From JAJTFW01 sp031421935 (GTDB lineage: Bacteria; Bacteroidota; Bacteroidia; AKYH767-A; OLB10), in the NCBI GenBank assembly GCA_031421935.1, contig JANOPQ010000074.1:1-64000 (forward strand): a stretch of DNA of 64,000 bases. Direction: 5' to 3'. The first letter of the stretch is position 1; the number at the start of each line of letters is the position of its first letter. The translations under genes and the position numbers were made by a program. The notes under the pieces were generated by a model. It saw only the letters and a program-made list of their open reading frames with translations, had not been told where the DNA came from and did not search any database. Positions 1 through 9,000 of this stretch are shown here, in pieces.

Positions 1-110
1 GTTAAAACCAAAAATTAGCCTGACGCTAATGCGATAGCTGTCGGGAGGGAGAGAGGAGTATCAGTGCGAGAAACAGTTTGAGAGGGAGGATTCACTAAGA
101 AAAAATAATC

Positions 111-158
111 GCTGCCTGAGGCACTCGAAGTACGCTGCCTGAGGCACTCGAAGGCAGC
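111..158. repeat. 20-bp direct repeat pair with hairpin
   Basis: GCTGCCTGAGGCACTCGAAG occurs at 111-130 and again, identical, at 134-153 with three bases between. The second copy also forms a hairpin (GCTGCCT at 134-140 with AGGCAGC at 152-158). It lies in the 288-base gene-free start of the window, downstream of korB on the minus strand. No coding potential is convincing here. Confidence 0.7.
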
Positions 159-231
159 ATTACAGAGTGAGAATGAGTGCGAGAGCGGAAAAATGGAAAG
201 AGAAGCAGTGCCAGAGCGCAGCAATTCACCA

Positions 232-284
232 TCGCGAAGCTTCGCGACACCAATTCACCAATCCACCAACTTACCAATTTGCAA
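232..284. repeat. 16-bp palindrome and 9-bp ATTGGT repeats
   Basis: TCGCGAAGCTTCGCGA at 232-247 is a perfect palindrome. It is followed to about 284 by degenerate 9-bp units which on the minus strand read as variations of ATTGGTGAA. The block begins only about five bases after the korB stop on the minus strand, so it is in that gene's 3' trailer. Nothing in it looks like a poly-T terminator. Confidence 0.6.
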
Positions 285-288
285 TTCC

Positions 289-1332
289 CTAGCCGATCAC
301 CCAGGTTTCTCTTCCTTTCAAAATGGAATCTAAATCAGCTTTCTTCTTGCTCTTAGCTAATTCAATTTGGTCCTTAAGCCCATCTTCATAGCAAGAACGA
401 TCTGCAGAATAAAATACACCGAAAGGACGTGGAAGATGATCAGCTCCATCTTCTGGACGATCAAAGAATCGTGATAAAATTCCAGCTTTAGTTAAATCCT
501 TTTCATCATGTATCCACAAATCATTGGCAGAATTACCATTTGCGTTTAAGTCTACAATCACTGGTTTAAATCCTTCTAGCTTAATTCCTTTGTCAGCGTT
601 ATGTCCGAAAATTAACGGCTTGTCTTGTTCGATAATAATAGTTTCTGCTTTCTTGGTTCCTTTATCTGTGAAAATTTCAAAGGCTCCATCATTAAATACG
701 TTGCAGTTCTGATAAATTTCTAAGAAGGAAGTTCCTTTATGTCCATGTGAACGCTTTAACATCTCTTTCAAATGAACCGGATCACGATCCATAGAGCGAG
801 CTACAAAAGTACCATTCGCACCCAATGCTAATGCAATGGGATTAAAAGGATGATCAATCGATCCCATCGGTGTCGACTTCGTTACTTTTCCTTCGTGTGA
901 TGTAGGCGAATATTGTCCCTTCGTTAATCCATAAATTTCATTGTTGAATAAAAGTAAATTGATATCGAAGTTTCTTCTCAACAAATGAATAAAATGATTT
1001 CCACCAATCGACAATGAATCCCCATCACCACTTACCATCCAAATACTAAGCTCTGGACGAACACATTTTAATCCACTCACAATCGCAGCAGCACGACCAT
1101 GGATACTGTGCATCCCATAAGTTTCCATGTAGTATGGGAAACGAGATGAACATCCAATTCCAGAGATAAAAACGATATCTTCTCTCGGAATTCCTAAGTC
1201 GGGAACTACAGTTTGAACTTGTTTGAGAATGGAATAATCTCCACAACCCGGACACCAACGTACTTCTTGGTCGGTCACAAGTTCTTTGCTCGTAAATTTT
1301 TTATCTTCTGCTGATGTGGTAGTTGCTGACAT
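289..1332 (-). CDS. korB: 2-oxoacid:ferredoxin oxidoreductase, beta subunit
   Basis: This is the thiamine-diphosphate subunit of a 2-oxoacid:acceptor oxidoreductase, which decarboxylates a 2-oxoacid to its acyl-CoA and passes electrons to ferredoxin. The N-terminus has WCPGCGD with C27 and C30, cysteines that bind the 4Fe-4S cluster in this family, and further cysteines follow in GIGCSSR and NCNVF. The ThDP motif is GDGD followed by NNEIYGLTKGQ near residue 130. Length (347) is normal. It follows korA after 47 bases on the same strand, so the two form one operon and one enzyme. The organisation (long alpha with fused gamma domain, separate beta) fits the 2-oxoglutarate type, but pyruvate or a branched-chain acid cannot be excluded by eye. 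Confidence 0.93.
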   Translation of the reverse strand: MSATTTSAEDKKFTSKELVTDQEVRWCPGCGDYSILKQVQTVVPDLGIPREDIVFISGIGCSSRFPYYMETYGMHSIHGRAAAIVSGLKCVRPELSIWMVSGDGDSLSIGGNHFIHLLRRNFDINLLLFNNEIYGLTKGQYSPTSHEGKVTKSTPMGSIDHPFNPIALALGANGTFVARSMDRDPVHLKEMLKRSHGHKGTSFLEIYQNCNVFNDGAFEIFTDKGTKKAETIIIEQDKPLIFGHNADKGIKLEGFKPVIVDLNANGNSANDLWIHDEKDLTKAGILSRFFDRPEDGADHLPRPFGVFYSADRSCYEDGLKDQIELAKSKKKADLDSILKGRETWVIG

Positions 1333-1379
1333 AGCTATGGGGAATATTTTAATTCGTTAGATGGATGAAAAGTATAATT

Positions 1380-3224
1380 TTATTTAGTCGCTAATTCTTC
1401 AATCTTCGCAAAAATTTCCGTTGTAGAAAACGGCATTCCTTTAATTTTATTCAAACCAATAGCAGGAACCATGAATTTATCACGAATGATAGAACATAAC
1501 TGACCCGTATTCATCTCTGGAATTAAGATGGTATCGAAGTTGTAAAGAATCTCTCCTAAGTTTTTCGGGAATGGATTTAGATGGCGTATTTGTGCATGAC
1601 TCACATCCATTCCTTTTTCTCTAGCCTCTTTCACGGCTGCTTTAATAGCACCATGTGTTGATCCCCATCCTAAGACAAGAATTTTCCCTTTCTCTGCACC
1701 ATTATCTAGGGTTTGTAACGGAATGTAATCTGCAATTTTATTGACTTTGGCTTCACGCATGCGCACCATGAATTCATGGTTTTCTGGATCATAACTGATG
1801 TTGCCAGTTTCATGCGCTTTTTCTAATCCTCCAATTCGATGTTCTAATCCTTTCACACCTGGAATGGCCCATGGTCTTGAAAGTTTTTCATCACGTTTGT
1901 ATGGTAAAAATCCTCCTTCTGGAACTTCAGTTATGAAATTTCCTTTGAATTCTTTTAAGTCAGCCGCTTGTGGGTATCTCCAAGGTTCTGATCCATTTGC
2001 AATGTATCCATCGCTTAAGAAAATTACGGGAGTCATAAACTCAATAGCAATTCGGCATGATTCATAAACTGCAGCAAAACAATCAGCAGGTGAAGTAGCA
2101 CAAATTACAGGGATCGGAGCTTCACCATTTCTTCCGTACATCGCTTGGAACAAATCACTCTGCTCTGTCTTGGTTGGTAAACCTGTTGATGGACCACCGC
2201 GCTGTACATTTATAATGATCATAGGCAACTCTAACATCATTCCTAGTCCCATCGCTTCACCTTTTAAGGCGATACCTGGACCTGAAGAAGTGGTTACTGC
2301 GAGTTTTCCGCCAAATGCTGCTCCTATGACTGAACAAATAGCTGCAATCTCATCTTCCGCCTGATAAGTAGTTACACCGAAATGTTTGTATTTGGCAAGG
2401 TCATGTAAAATATCTGTAGCTGGAGTGATAGGATAAGAGCCTAAGAACAAATCTAAACCACATTTTTGTGATGCCGCAATAAGTCCAAGAGCCGTAGCTT
2501 GGTTGCCCATGATATTTCGATACGTGCCAGGTGCCATAGGCGCTGGATTTACAATATATCGATCAGCAATCGTTTCACTGGTCTCTCCAAAATTGTAACC
2601 TGCTTTTAGAACTTTAAGATTTGCCTCTAGTACATCTGGCTTTTTACCAAATTTTTCATTCAGGAAGTTCTCGGTATAATCTAATTCGCGATTGTACATC
2701 CAATAAAGGAATCCCAATACGAACATGTTTTTTGCACGGTCGATTTCTTTGATTCCCATTCCCGATTCAGTAAGCGCTGCACGAGTCATTTTAGTCACAT
2801 CAATTGTGATAAGTCTAAAATTCTCTAGCGATCCATCTGTAATAGGATTTACTCCGTCAGCATAAGCAGCCAATCTTAAGTTTTTAGGATCAAATCCATC
2901 TGAATTCGCAATGATGGTTCCTCCTTTGCGCAAATGGCGAAGGTTAGCTTTTAATGCCGCCGCATTCATAGCTACCAAAACATCACATTCATCTCCAGGA
3001 GTGAAAATGTTGACAGAACCAAAGTGTAACTGATAACCTGAAACTCCTGGAATTGTACCCTGTGGGGCACGAATTTCTGCAGGGAAATCGGGGAATGTAC
3101 TCAAATCATTACCAAGCATCGCTGCTGTATTTGTAAATTGAGTTCCGGTTAGTTGCATCCCATCTCCAGAGTCTCCTGCAAATTTGATGATTACTCGGTC
3201 TAGTACTTTTTGATTATCGGCCAT
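1380..3224 (-). CDS. korA: 2-oxoacid:acceptor oxidoreductase, alpha subunit (gamma-alpha fusion)
   Basis: This is the partner of the adjacent beta subunit. Residues 1-190 are the gamma domain, which begins KFAGDSGDGMQLTG and contains FPAEIRAPQGT and VSGYQLHFGS. Residues from about 240 are the alpha domain with GSYPITPATDILH, the TSSGPG loop and QRGGPSTGLPTKTEQ, which shape the 2-oxoacid and CoA site in this family. The 614-residue length fits KorA-type fusions. A TATTTTTG -7 box lies 29 bases upstream of the start. The pair would work in a reductive or ferredoxin-linked version of the TCA cycle; no ferredoxin gene is next to it. Substrate is inferred, not proven. Confidence 0.93.
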   Translation of the reverse strand: MADNQKVLDRVIIKFAGDSGDGMQLTGTQFTNTAAMLGNDLSTFPDFPAEIRAPQGTIPGVSGYQLHFGSVNIFTPGDECDVLVAMNAAALKANLRHLRKGGTIIANSDGFDPKNLRLAAYADGVNPITDGSLENFRLITIDVTKMTRAALTESGMGIKEIDRAKNMFVLGFLYWMYNRELDYTENFLNEKFGKKPDVLEANLKVLKAGYNFGETSETIADRYIVNPAPMAPGTYRNIMGNQATALGLIAASQKCGLDLFLGSYPITPATDILHDLAKYKHFGVTTYQAEDEIAAICSVIGAAFGGKLAVTTSSGPGIALKGEAMGLGMMLELPMIIINVQRGGPSTGLPTKTEQSDLFQAMYGRNGEAPIPVICATSPADCFAAVYESCRIAIEFMTPVIFLSDGYIANGSEPWRYPQAADLKEFKGNFITEVPEGGFLPYKRDEKLSRPWAIPGVKGLEHRIGGLEKAHETGNISYDPENHEFMVRMREAKVNKIADYIPLQTLDNGAEKGKILVLGWGSTHGAIKAAVKEAREKGMDVSHAQIRHLNPFPKNLGEILYNFDTILIPEMNTGQLCSIIRDKFMVPAIGLNKIKGMPFSTTEIFAKIEELATK

Positions 3225-3253
3225 ATTGATTGTAGAATCTCTTTAAGAAGGTG

Positions 3254-3261
3254 CAAAAATA
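3254..3261 (-). promoter_or_regulatory. -7 box for korAB
   Basis: On the minus strand the sequence is TATTTTTG, an exact match to the Bacteroidota -7 consensus TAnnTTTG, ending 29 bases before the korA start codon. No good TTTG -33 box is visible 18-20 bases further upstream, so the call rests on one element. Confidence 0.5.
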
Positions 3262-3491
3262 CGAGATTTTAGCGTTATTTAATTAACTTTTATAAACTCT
3301 TTACTTTTTAATGTCGTTTTGATGCGATTGTTTTTCAATTATTTATAAGTTCATTGGGTTTAATTTCACAAAAGGTAATTTTTTTTATTGACAATGGGAG
3401 GTAGATGTAAATAATCCACAAGTGATAAACTAAAAATTTGAATTATTGTGACTATGAAAAAGTCTACTTTCAAAAGGATGGGTATAAAAAA
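3262..3491. other. gene-free stretch before hairpin array
   Basis: AT-rich DNA with no ORF of credible composition on either strand. Apart from the korA -7 box at its edge I see nothing in it. The matching stretch on the other side of the array (3743-3932) is likewise empty. Confidence 0.6.
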
Positions 3492-3742
3492 CCCTGACTT
3501 ACGGGTCAGGGTATATTTTGATAAGTTCTGATCTTAAGGGTCAGCAACCTTTTTCTATCGATCCCAACTTACGGGTCAGGACTTTTTTTTGATTCCTAAC
3601 TTACGGGTCAGGACTTGTTTTTTAATGCCCGACTTACGGGTCAGGATTTTGTTTTTTAATGCCCGACTTACGCGTCAGGATTTTGTTTTTTGATTCCCGA
3701 CTTACGGGTCGGGGTTAATATTTTTTCGTCTTACGGGACAAT
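3492..3742 (-). repeat. array of eight ~34-bp hairpin units
   Basis: Eight units spaced 30-36 bases apart share the core ACTTACGGGTCAGG on the plus strand (3497, a degenerate one at 3531, 3567, 3599, 3632, 3666, 3700, and a short one near 3729). Each folds as a hairpin with a six-base loop (TTACGG on plus, CCGTAA on minus). The right arm GTCAGG is constant; the left arm varies (CCTGAC, CCCAAC, CCTAAC, CCCGAC). The changes give C.A mismatches in plus-strand RNA but G.U pairs in minus-strand RNA. Spacers are T-rich on plus. The array lies between the DUF4476 gene stop and the korA promoter, that is in the 3' trailer of the DUF4476 gene. Confidence 0.85.
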
Positions 3743-3932
3743 TTTATTTCAGATTTAAAGAACTAGTTACTTTTTGATAATTTCAATATCCGTGCCAAAC
3801 ATTTTATGAGATTCTTTTCTTTTTCTTTAGATTTTAATTGCGCAGGTAGCAGCTAGTTAGTTAAACTATTGTAATTAATTATGTTCCTAATAATGGCATA
3901 TACGGGCTTTCTTGTATTATGGTTTTTGTAAA

Positions 3933-4652
3933 TTATGAGAACTTATCCATAAATTCACTTAATGAACGTACGCTACTATCAAATGAGAATTGATTAAACA
4001 ATTGAAAGTATTTGTGTCGATCAACTGTATATTGATAGGCGAACTTTGCTAATTCTAATTTGTTAGAATCAAAACTCAATAAGTTTATTAAGTCAGCTAC
4101 TTGAGATGTAGTCATCATTTCATGGTCTCTTATGGCTTGTTTCGCAATCGCCATTTTAGTGCTTTCGAAACTTTGATTATCTATTGTATTTAATAGCGCA
4201 TTAAATTCATCTGGCGACATAAGGTGATGTTGTGACTGATATCCAACTGGAGTTGGATTGAATGGAGCGTAAGGATTGCAAGTTGGATCTAGAAGTACAG
4301 GCACAAAGTTCGGAATGACTTGATTGATGCGAATGGTATTATTCCGAGTCAGCATGGCACGAACTTCAGCACCTTCGGGTACATCTATAAATCCATTATA
4401 AAGCAATCTTTTGTAGGCTAGATTGAAGTGAGATGGATGTTGGATGGTCCAAATCTTTAATCGATACCTTCCAGCTTCTAAATTGTTAATCTTTTTGACG
4501 GGTCCTGGGTTGTCTACGAATTGATTGTCTAACTGAACCAAGACGGGAGCATTGTCAAATTTCCTGATGTGGAGGTCTGACAAGCGGTGATCTGCATTTG
4601 CATGTAATGATAAGATGCAAGCGATTACTAGAGTAGAGATCATGTTTTTCAT
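3933..4652 (-). CDS. secreted DUF4476-type protein
   Basis: This 239-residue protein begins with a signal peptide (residues 1-20, hydrophobic core and ANA cleavage region). The middle has a short beta-rich region that looks like an extracellular fold, including YKRLLYNGFIDVPEGAEV. The C-terminal ~95 residues, starting MSPDEFNALLNTID, are helical with repeated F-D/S-hydrophobic patterns ending SLSEFMDKF, the look of the DUF4476 family common in Bacteroidota. Function of that family is unknown to me. A textbook Shine-Dalgarno AGGAGG sits at 4660-4665, seven bases before the start; such a strong SD is uncommon in this phylum. It is monocistronic and its trailer holds the hairpin array. Confidence 0.75.
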   Translation of the reverse strand: MKNMISTLVIACILSLHANADHRLSDLHIRKFDNAPVLVQLDNQFVDNPGPVKKINNLEAGRYRLKIWTIQHPSHFNLAYKRLLYNGFIDVPEGAEVRAMLTRNNTIRINQVIPNFVPVLLDPTCNPYAPFNPTPVGYQSQHHLMSPDEFNALLNTIDNQSFESTKMAIAKQAIRDHEMMTTSQVADLINLLSFDSNKLELAKFAYQYTVDRHKYFQLFNQFSFDSSVRSLSEFMDKFS

Positions 4653-4719
4653 TTTTTGTCCTCCTAATGTTTTAATTAATTTAAAAAGGGAGTTTCAAGG
4701 CTTGTGCCAAAATGGTCTA

Positions 4720-4747
4720 TAAAAAAGAAATCCCCGATTATGGGGAT
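4720..4747 (-). terminator. rho-independent terminator
   Basis: ATCCCC (4730-4735) pairs with GGGGAT (4742-4747) around the loop GATTAT. Reading on the minus strand the hairpin is followed by TTTCTTTTTT. It ends the unit that contains the 33-residue small ORF just upstream, and perhaps the SET gene. Confidence 0.75.
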
Positions 4748-4827
4748 AACATTCGGATAGGAAGATTTATTTACATGTGAAAAATTGAAATTCGCATGAA
4801 GCTATTTTTCAGGAATCGAAAATACCT

Positions 4828-4929
4828 TTAGTCGTTAGTTTTTTTACGACTAAAAAAGGATTCTGTAATCTGACTGTAAATAACCAAGGCAAAGGTCACT
4901 ACTACTATCGCTATCGAAACGTTCATCAT
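4828..4929 (-). CDS. small single-span membrane protein (33 aa)
   Basis: A short ORF begins MMNVSIAIVVVTFALVIYSQ and ends with the charged tail SRKKTND. Residues 3-18 form one clear hydrophobic span. The reading frame is followed about 80 bases later by a good minus-strand terminator, and it sits downstream of the SET gene on the same strand. It resembles the 31-residue ORF on the other side of the SET gene in design (hydrophobic N-terminal span, short polar tail), not in sequence. No family recognised. Support is composition and context only. Confidence 0.45.
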   Translation of the reverse strand: MMNVSIAIVVVTFALVIYSQITESFFSRKKTND

Positions 4930-5030
4930 ATCTTTCTGTCTTTGTTGGTTGCAAAAATATACCAAAAAAGTCAGTACAATTTTAAAAAATAGTTAAATGA
5001 GTTAACACGTAATTGTTGATTTTTTAAATG

Positions 5031-5618
5031 TTAAGCAAACTCCAATTCTTTTTTCACTTTTTTAATAGTCGTTTTCGTTTGACCATTTAAAGGTGTTCCT
5101 TTTTCAAGGGCTAATTTTTTCAATTTGTTTTCTTTTCTTTTTTGGCGCTCTCGTTCTAAAATAATTTCACGAGTGCCATCTAAATATCTCCAATAATCAT
5201 CTCCATAATGCACGAAAACTTCTTGGCCCGGTTGGATGGTTCGAGTAGCAACAATAAATACTTTCTGTACCCCATCTCGGCGCTTAATTTCATATTGCGC
5301 GTTGTTTTTTAATCCTTCAACACGTCCAACACCCCTAGCATCATTCGCATAACGTCCAAAGGCCCAAGGCGTAAAATAAGCATCAACACATCGATTTTTA
5401 GTCATAAAAAAAGCATAACCTTCATGACCCTCTTGAGAACGTTTTTCACATTCTGCCCAAGTCACAATTTCACCTTCATATTCACATACAATATCTCCTC
5501 GCTTAAATTCAACGAGTGCAAACAGGCCTTTGCCTGCATTAGGAAGTTGACTGGTATTAATTTTTACTACTCCATTGGAGTCGACTAGAGCACCTTTCGC
5601 CTTTTTAGAAATTTTCAT
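5031..5618 (-). CDS. SET-domain protein, putative lysine methyltransferase
   Basis: This 195-residue protein has the SET fold signatures: GKGLFA (29-34), the CEYEGE strand (45-50), YANDARG (90-96) at the position of the NHS knot motif that binds S-adenosylmethionine, and EVFVHYGDDYW (133-143) with the catalytic-type tyrosine Y138. These predict transfer of a methyl group to a protein lysine. The C-terminal 45 residues are very lysine and arginine rich, which suggests nucleic-acid or ribosome contact. The substrate is unknown. There is no pre-SET cysteine cluster. A perfect -7 box lies seven bases before the ATG. The gene stands alone except for two small membrane ORFs on the same strand on either side. 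Confidence 0.85.
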   Translation of the reverse strand: MKISKKAKGALVDSNGVVKINTSQLPNAGKGLFALVEFKRGDIVCEYEGEIVTWAECEKRSQEGHEGYAFFMTKNRCVDAYFTPWAFGRYANDARGVGRVEGLKNNAQYEIKRRDGVQKVFIVATRTIQPGQEVFVHYGDDYWRYLDGTREIILERERQKRKENKLKKLALEKGTPLNGQTKTTIKKVKKELEFA

Positions 5619-5625
5619 AAGGCTG

Positions 5626-5633
5626 CAAAGATA
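5626..5633 (-). promoter_or_regulatory. -7 box for SET gene
   Basis: TATCTTTG on the minus strand is an exact TAnnTTTG match and ends seven bases before the start codon, so the mRNA should have almost no leader. The -33 region is weak (CTTTT). Confidence 0.55.
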
Positions 5634-5748
5634 GTATGTCTAAGTCATTAAAAGTATAATAGACGAAAAATCAATTAAGAATTAGTAATGATAAAAATGA
5701 ACCGATTGAAAAATCGAGTAATTAAACAAACCTAGTTAACGTGAGAGT

Positions 5749-5844
5749 TTAAGAATTTGAATTCTTTGCTTTTACATCAAGATATTGTTGCCATACTACA
5801 CATATTATGCCTAATACAATAATAAGAATGGATACAGTTTTCAT
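5749..5844 (-). CDS. small single-span membrane protein (31 aa)
   Basis: The ORF begins MKTVSILIIVLGIICVVWQQ and ends in the polar tail YLDVKAKNSNS. Residues 4-18 form one hydrophobic span. A longer in-frame version exists upstream (to 5940), but the extra 32 residues look like untranslated sequence, so the internal ATG is preferred. It lies 130 bases upstream of the SET gene on the same strand. No family recognised; confidence rests on the clean membrane-span design. Confidence 0.4.
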   Translation of the reverse strand: MKTVSILIIVLGIICVVWQQYLDVKAKNSNS

Positions 5845-6049
5845 TTTTTCGATTTTTTGATATAACTCAAAGTTCGGTCGATATAGTACAAATAGCCCCT
5901 TGTTTTTGGCAAATAGACGATGAAATTGGGCGAAAAACACAAAATAGTGGACAGTTTTGAACTTCGAGTTTTATTCAGAAATCGGATGTCAATAGAATTT
6001 CTTTAAAAAAATACTGTGAAGATTTCACACATAATTTAATAGAATGTAA

Positions 6050-9000
6050 TTAAGTGACAGTCTCTTTTTCCATCATTCGATCCAAAAGTCGAATAGCTTC
6101 TTTTACACTTCCAATGTTTACCAATGTCAAACTTAATTTTCCTTTGTCTTCTTTCATTTTACATGCACGTGGATGTAATTGAACGAATTTTAAAATGGAA
6201 GAAAATAATGGACTTTGGAAATAGGCCGACTTTTGATTGGAAATAAAATAGGCTTTTAATGTTCTGTTCTTTAATAGAATTTTTTCAAATCCTAATTTTT
6301 TTGCTTGCCAACGTAGTCGAATCGTATCCATCAAAACAAAAACTTGTTGTGGTACTGGTCCAAATCGATCTTTTAATTGTTCGGAAAATTGAATTAATTT
6401 TTCTTCAGTTTCAATTTCATCTAATTCTTTATATAGATGTAGTCGTTCCGCAATATTTTGAATGTATTCTTCTGGAATGCGCATTTCCATATCAGAATCA
6501 ATCTGACAATCTCTTACAAATGTTTGATTTTCCTCATGAGGAAATAAATCCTTAAAGTCGGATTCTTTTAATTCTTGAATGGCCTCATCTAATATTTTAT
6601 GGTACATCTCAAATCCAATGTCGGAGATGAATCCGCTTTGTTCGCCACCCAACATATTACCGGCTCCACGAATATCTAAATCTTTCATAGCTACATTGAA
6701 TCCGCTACCTAAATCTGCATGTTCTTCAATTGCTTTAAGTCGTTGTCTCGCTTCCGAAGTGAGCACGGTTAATGGTGGAGCCAGCAAGTAGCAAAATGCT
6801 TTTTTATTTGATCTTCCTACACGCCCACGCATTTGATGTAAATCACTTAATCCAAAGTAATGGGCGTTGTTAATGATGATGGTGTTGGCGTTGCTAATGT
6901 CAAGTCCCGATTCAATGATCGTAGTTGCTATGAGAACATCGGAATCACCTTCTATAAAGTTGACTAAAACTTCCTCTAATTTACTTCCATCCATCTGCCC
7001 ATGTCCAACACTGGTTTTTACATCAGGACAAAGCCTACGTATCATCGTTTCAATATCGTGAATGTCTTGAACGCGATTATGTACAAAGAACACTTGGCCT
7101 CCTCTTGAAATTTCTAGGTTGATGGCTTCTTTGATAAGTTGTTCATTAAATACATGTACCTCCGTAGTAACAGGATGTCGATTGGGAGGAGGTGTGTTAA
7201 TAATACTTAAATCACGAGCACCCATCAATGAAAATTGAAGTGTTCTGGGTATAGGTGTCGCCGTTAGTGTAAGTGTATCTACATTTACACGAATTGATTT
7301 TAATTTTTCTTTTGCCGCTACTCCAAATTTTTGTTCTTCATCGATAATCATCAATCCAAGGTCTTTGAAAATAACATCTTTACTTAGAATTCGATGCGTG
7401 CCAATGATAATATCAATTTTTCCTTCTGCCAATCTTTTCAATGTATTCGTTTGTTGCATCGTACTCTTAAAGCGATTTAAATAATCGATGGTGCAAGGAA
7501 ATTCTTTAAGTCTTTCGGAAAATGTTCTAAAATGTTGTAAAGCCAAAATGGTAGTTGGAACTAAGATGGCTACTTGCTTCCCGTCACAAATGGCTTTAAA
7601 TGCGGCACGAATAGCAATTTCTGTTTTCCCAAAGCCAACGTCTCCACAAATTAATCGATCCATCGGAAAATCTTTTTCCATATCTCGCTTTACATCGTTG
7701 GTTGATTTACTCTGATCAGGAGTGTCTTCGTACATAAAAGAAACTTCTAATTCTGTTTGCAAATAGGAATCTTTTGTAAAGGCAAAACCTTTTTGTGCTC
7801 TACGTTTTGCATAAAGCGCTATAAGTTCTTTAGCAATATCTTTTACTTTCTTCTTGGTCTTTTGTTTTAAGGTTGACCATGCTGTACTTCCCAATTTATT
7901 GAGAGATGGCGCTTCTCCGTCTTTACTGGAATACCTAGCGATTCGGTGTAAGGAATGAATGCTGATATAAAGTATGTCGTTATCTCTATAAACTAATCGT
8001 ATTGCTTCTTGTTGTTTGCCATTAGCGTCAATAGTTTCGAGTCCTGCAAAACGTCCAACACCATGATCAATATGAGTGATAAAGTCTCCTGGCTTGAGAC
8101 TGTATAATTCTTTTAATGTGATGGCTTCACTTTTACTGTAATTCTTTTTTAGACGAAAACGATGGTATCGATTGAAAATTTGATGATCCGTATAGCAAAT
8201 TATTTTTAAGTCGTCATGAATGAATCCCTGATGTAAGGCAGTATGTATCGTATGAAACTTTAATTCTACACCTTTGTTTTCTTCTGATTTTGGAAGATCT
8301 TCGAAGATGGAATATAATCTTTCAGATTGTTTTGCAGATTCGGAGAATAGGAAATTAGTATATGCTTTTTTCTGATTTGAGAAAAGATCATCTAACAGCA
8401 AACCAAAATTTTTGTTAAAATGAGGTTGTGGCTTAGTAGAATAAGTGATTAGTTCTTCAGGTTGATAGTATGGTTTATTCCCAAGTTCAACTATGATATG
8501 TTTTTCTAATTTTTCTTTAAATAATTCAGGAGTGTCGAATAAATCATCAACTCTTCTTACTGCCTGCTCATCATCAATCTTAATTTCAACACCATATTTT
8601 GCTGTGACCACCTCCATGGATGCTTGAATAGAGGTCAGTGAATAATGGAGATCTTTCGTGTAAATAATGGTATTGTCGGGGAGAAAATCAAAGAACGATT
8701 CGTGCTCTTCCGTAATAAGTCCTGATTGAATATTGGGAATCAAAGTAACAAATCCCATGCTTTGCTCACTCAATTGAGTAGAGGGGTCAAAGCTTCTGAT
8801 GGATTCAATTTTATCACCATTTAATTCTATTCTAAAAGGGAGTTCATGTGCATATGAATAGATATCCATAATCCCGCCTCGAATAGAATATTGTCCTGGT
8901 TCAAAAACGAAATCAATTCGCTCAAATTTATTTTCTTGAAGAAATTCCATGAGAAAATCAAAGGTGAACTTTTCGCCTACTTTAATATCAAGCGTGTTTC

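Noticed and set aside
15..224. Two opposite-strand ORFs in the first 300 bases
   Set aside because: They are made of the direct repeat and low-complexity DNA; no family, no start signal.
3492..3742. CRISPR array
   Set aside because: Units are only about 18 bases, the intervening T-rich segments resemble each other, and no cas gene is near.
5845..5940. Longer N-terminus of the 31-residue membrane ORF
   Set aside because: The extension breaks the small-protein design and has no start signal; it may be untranslated.
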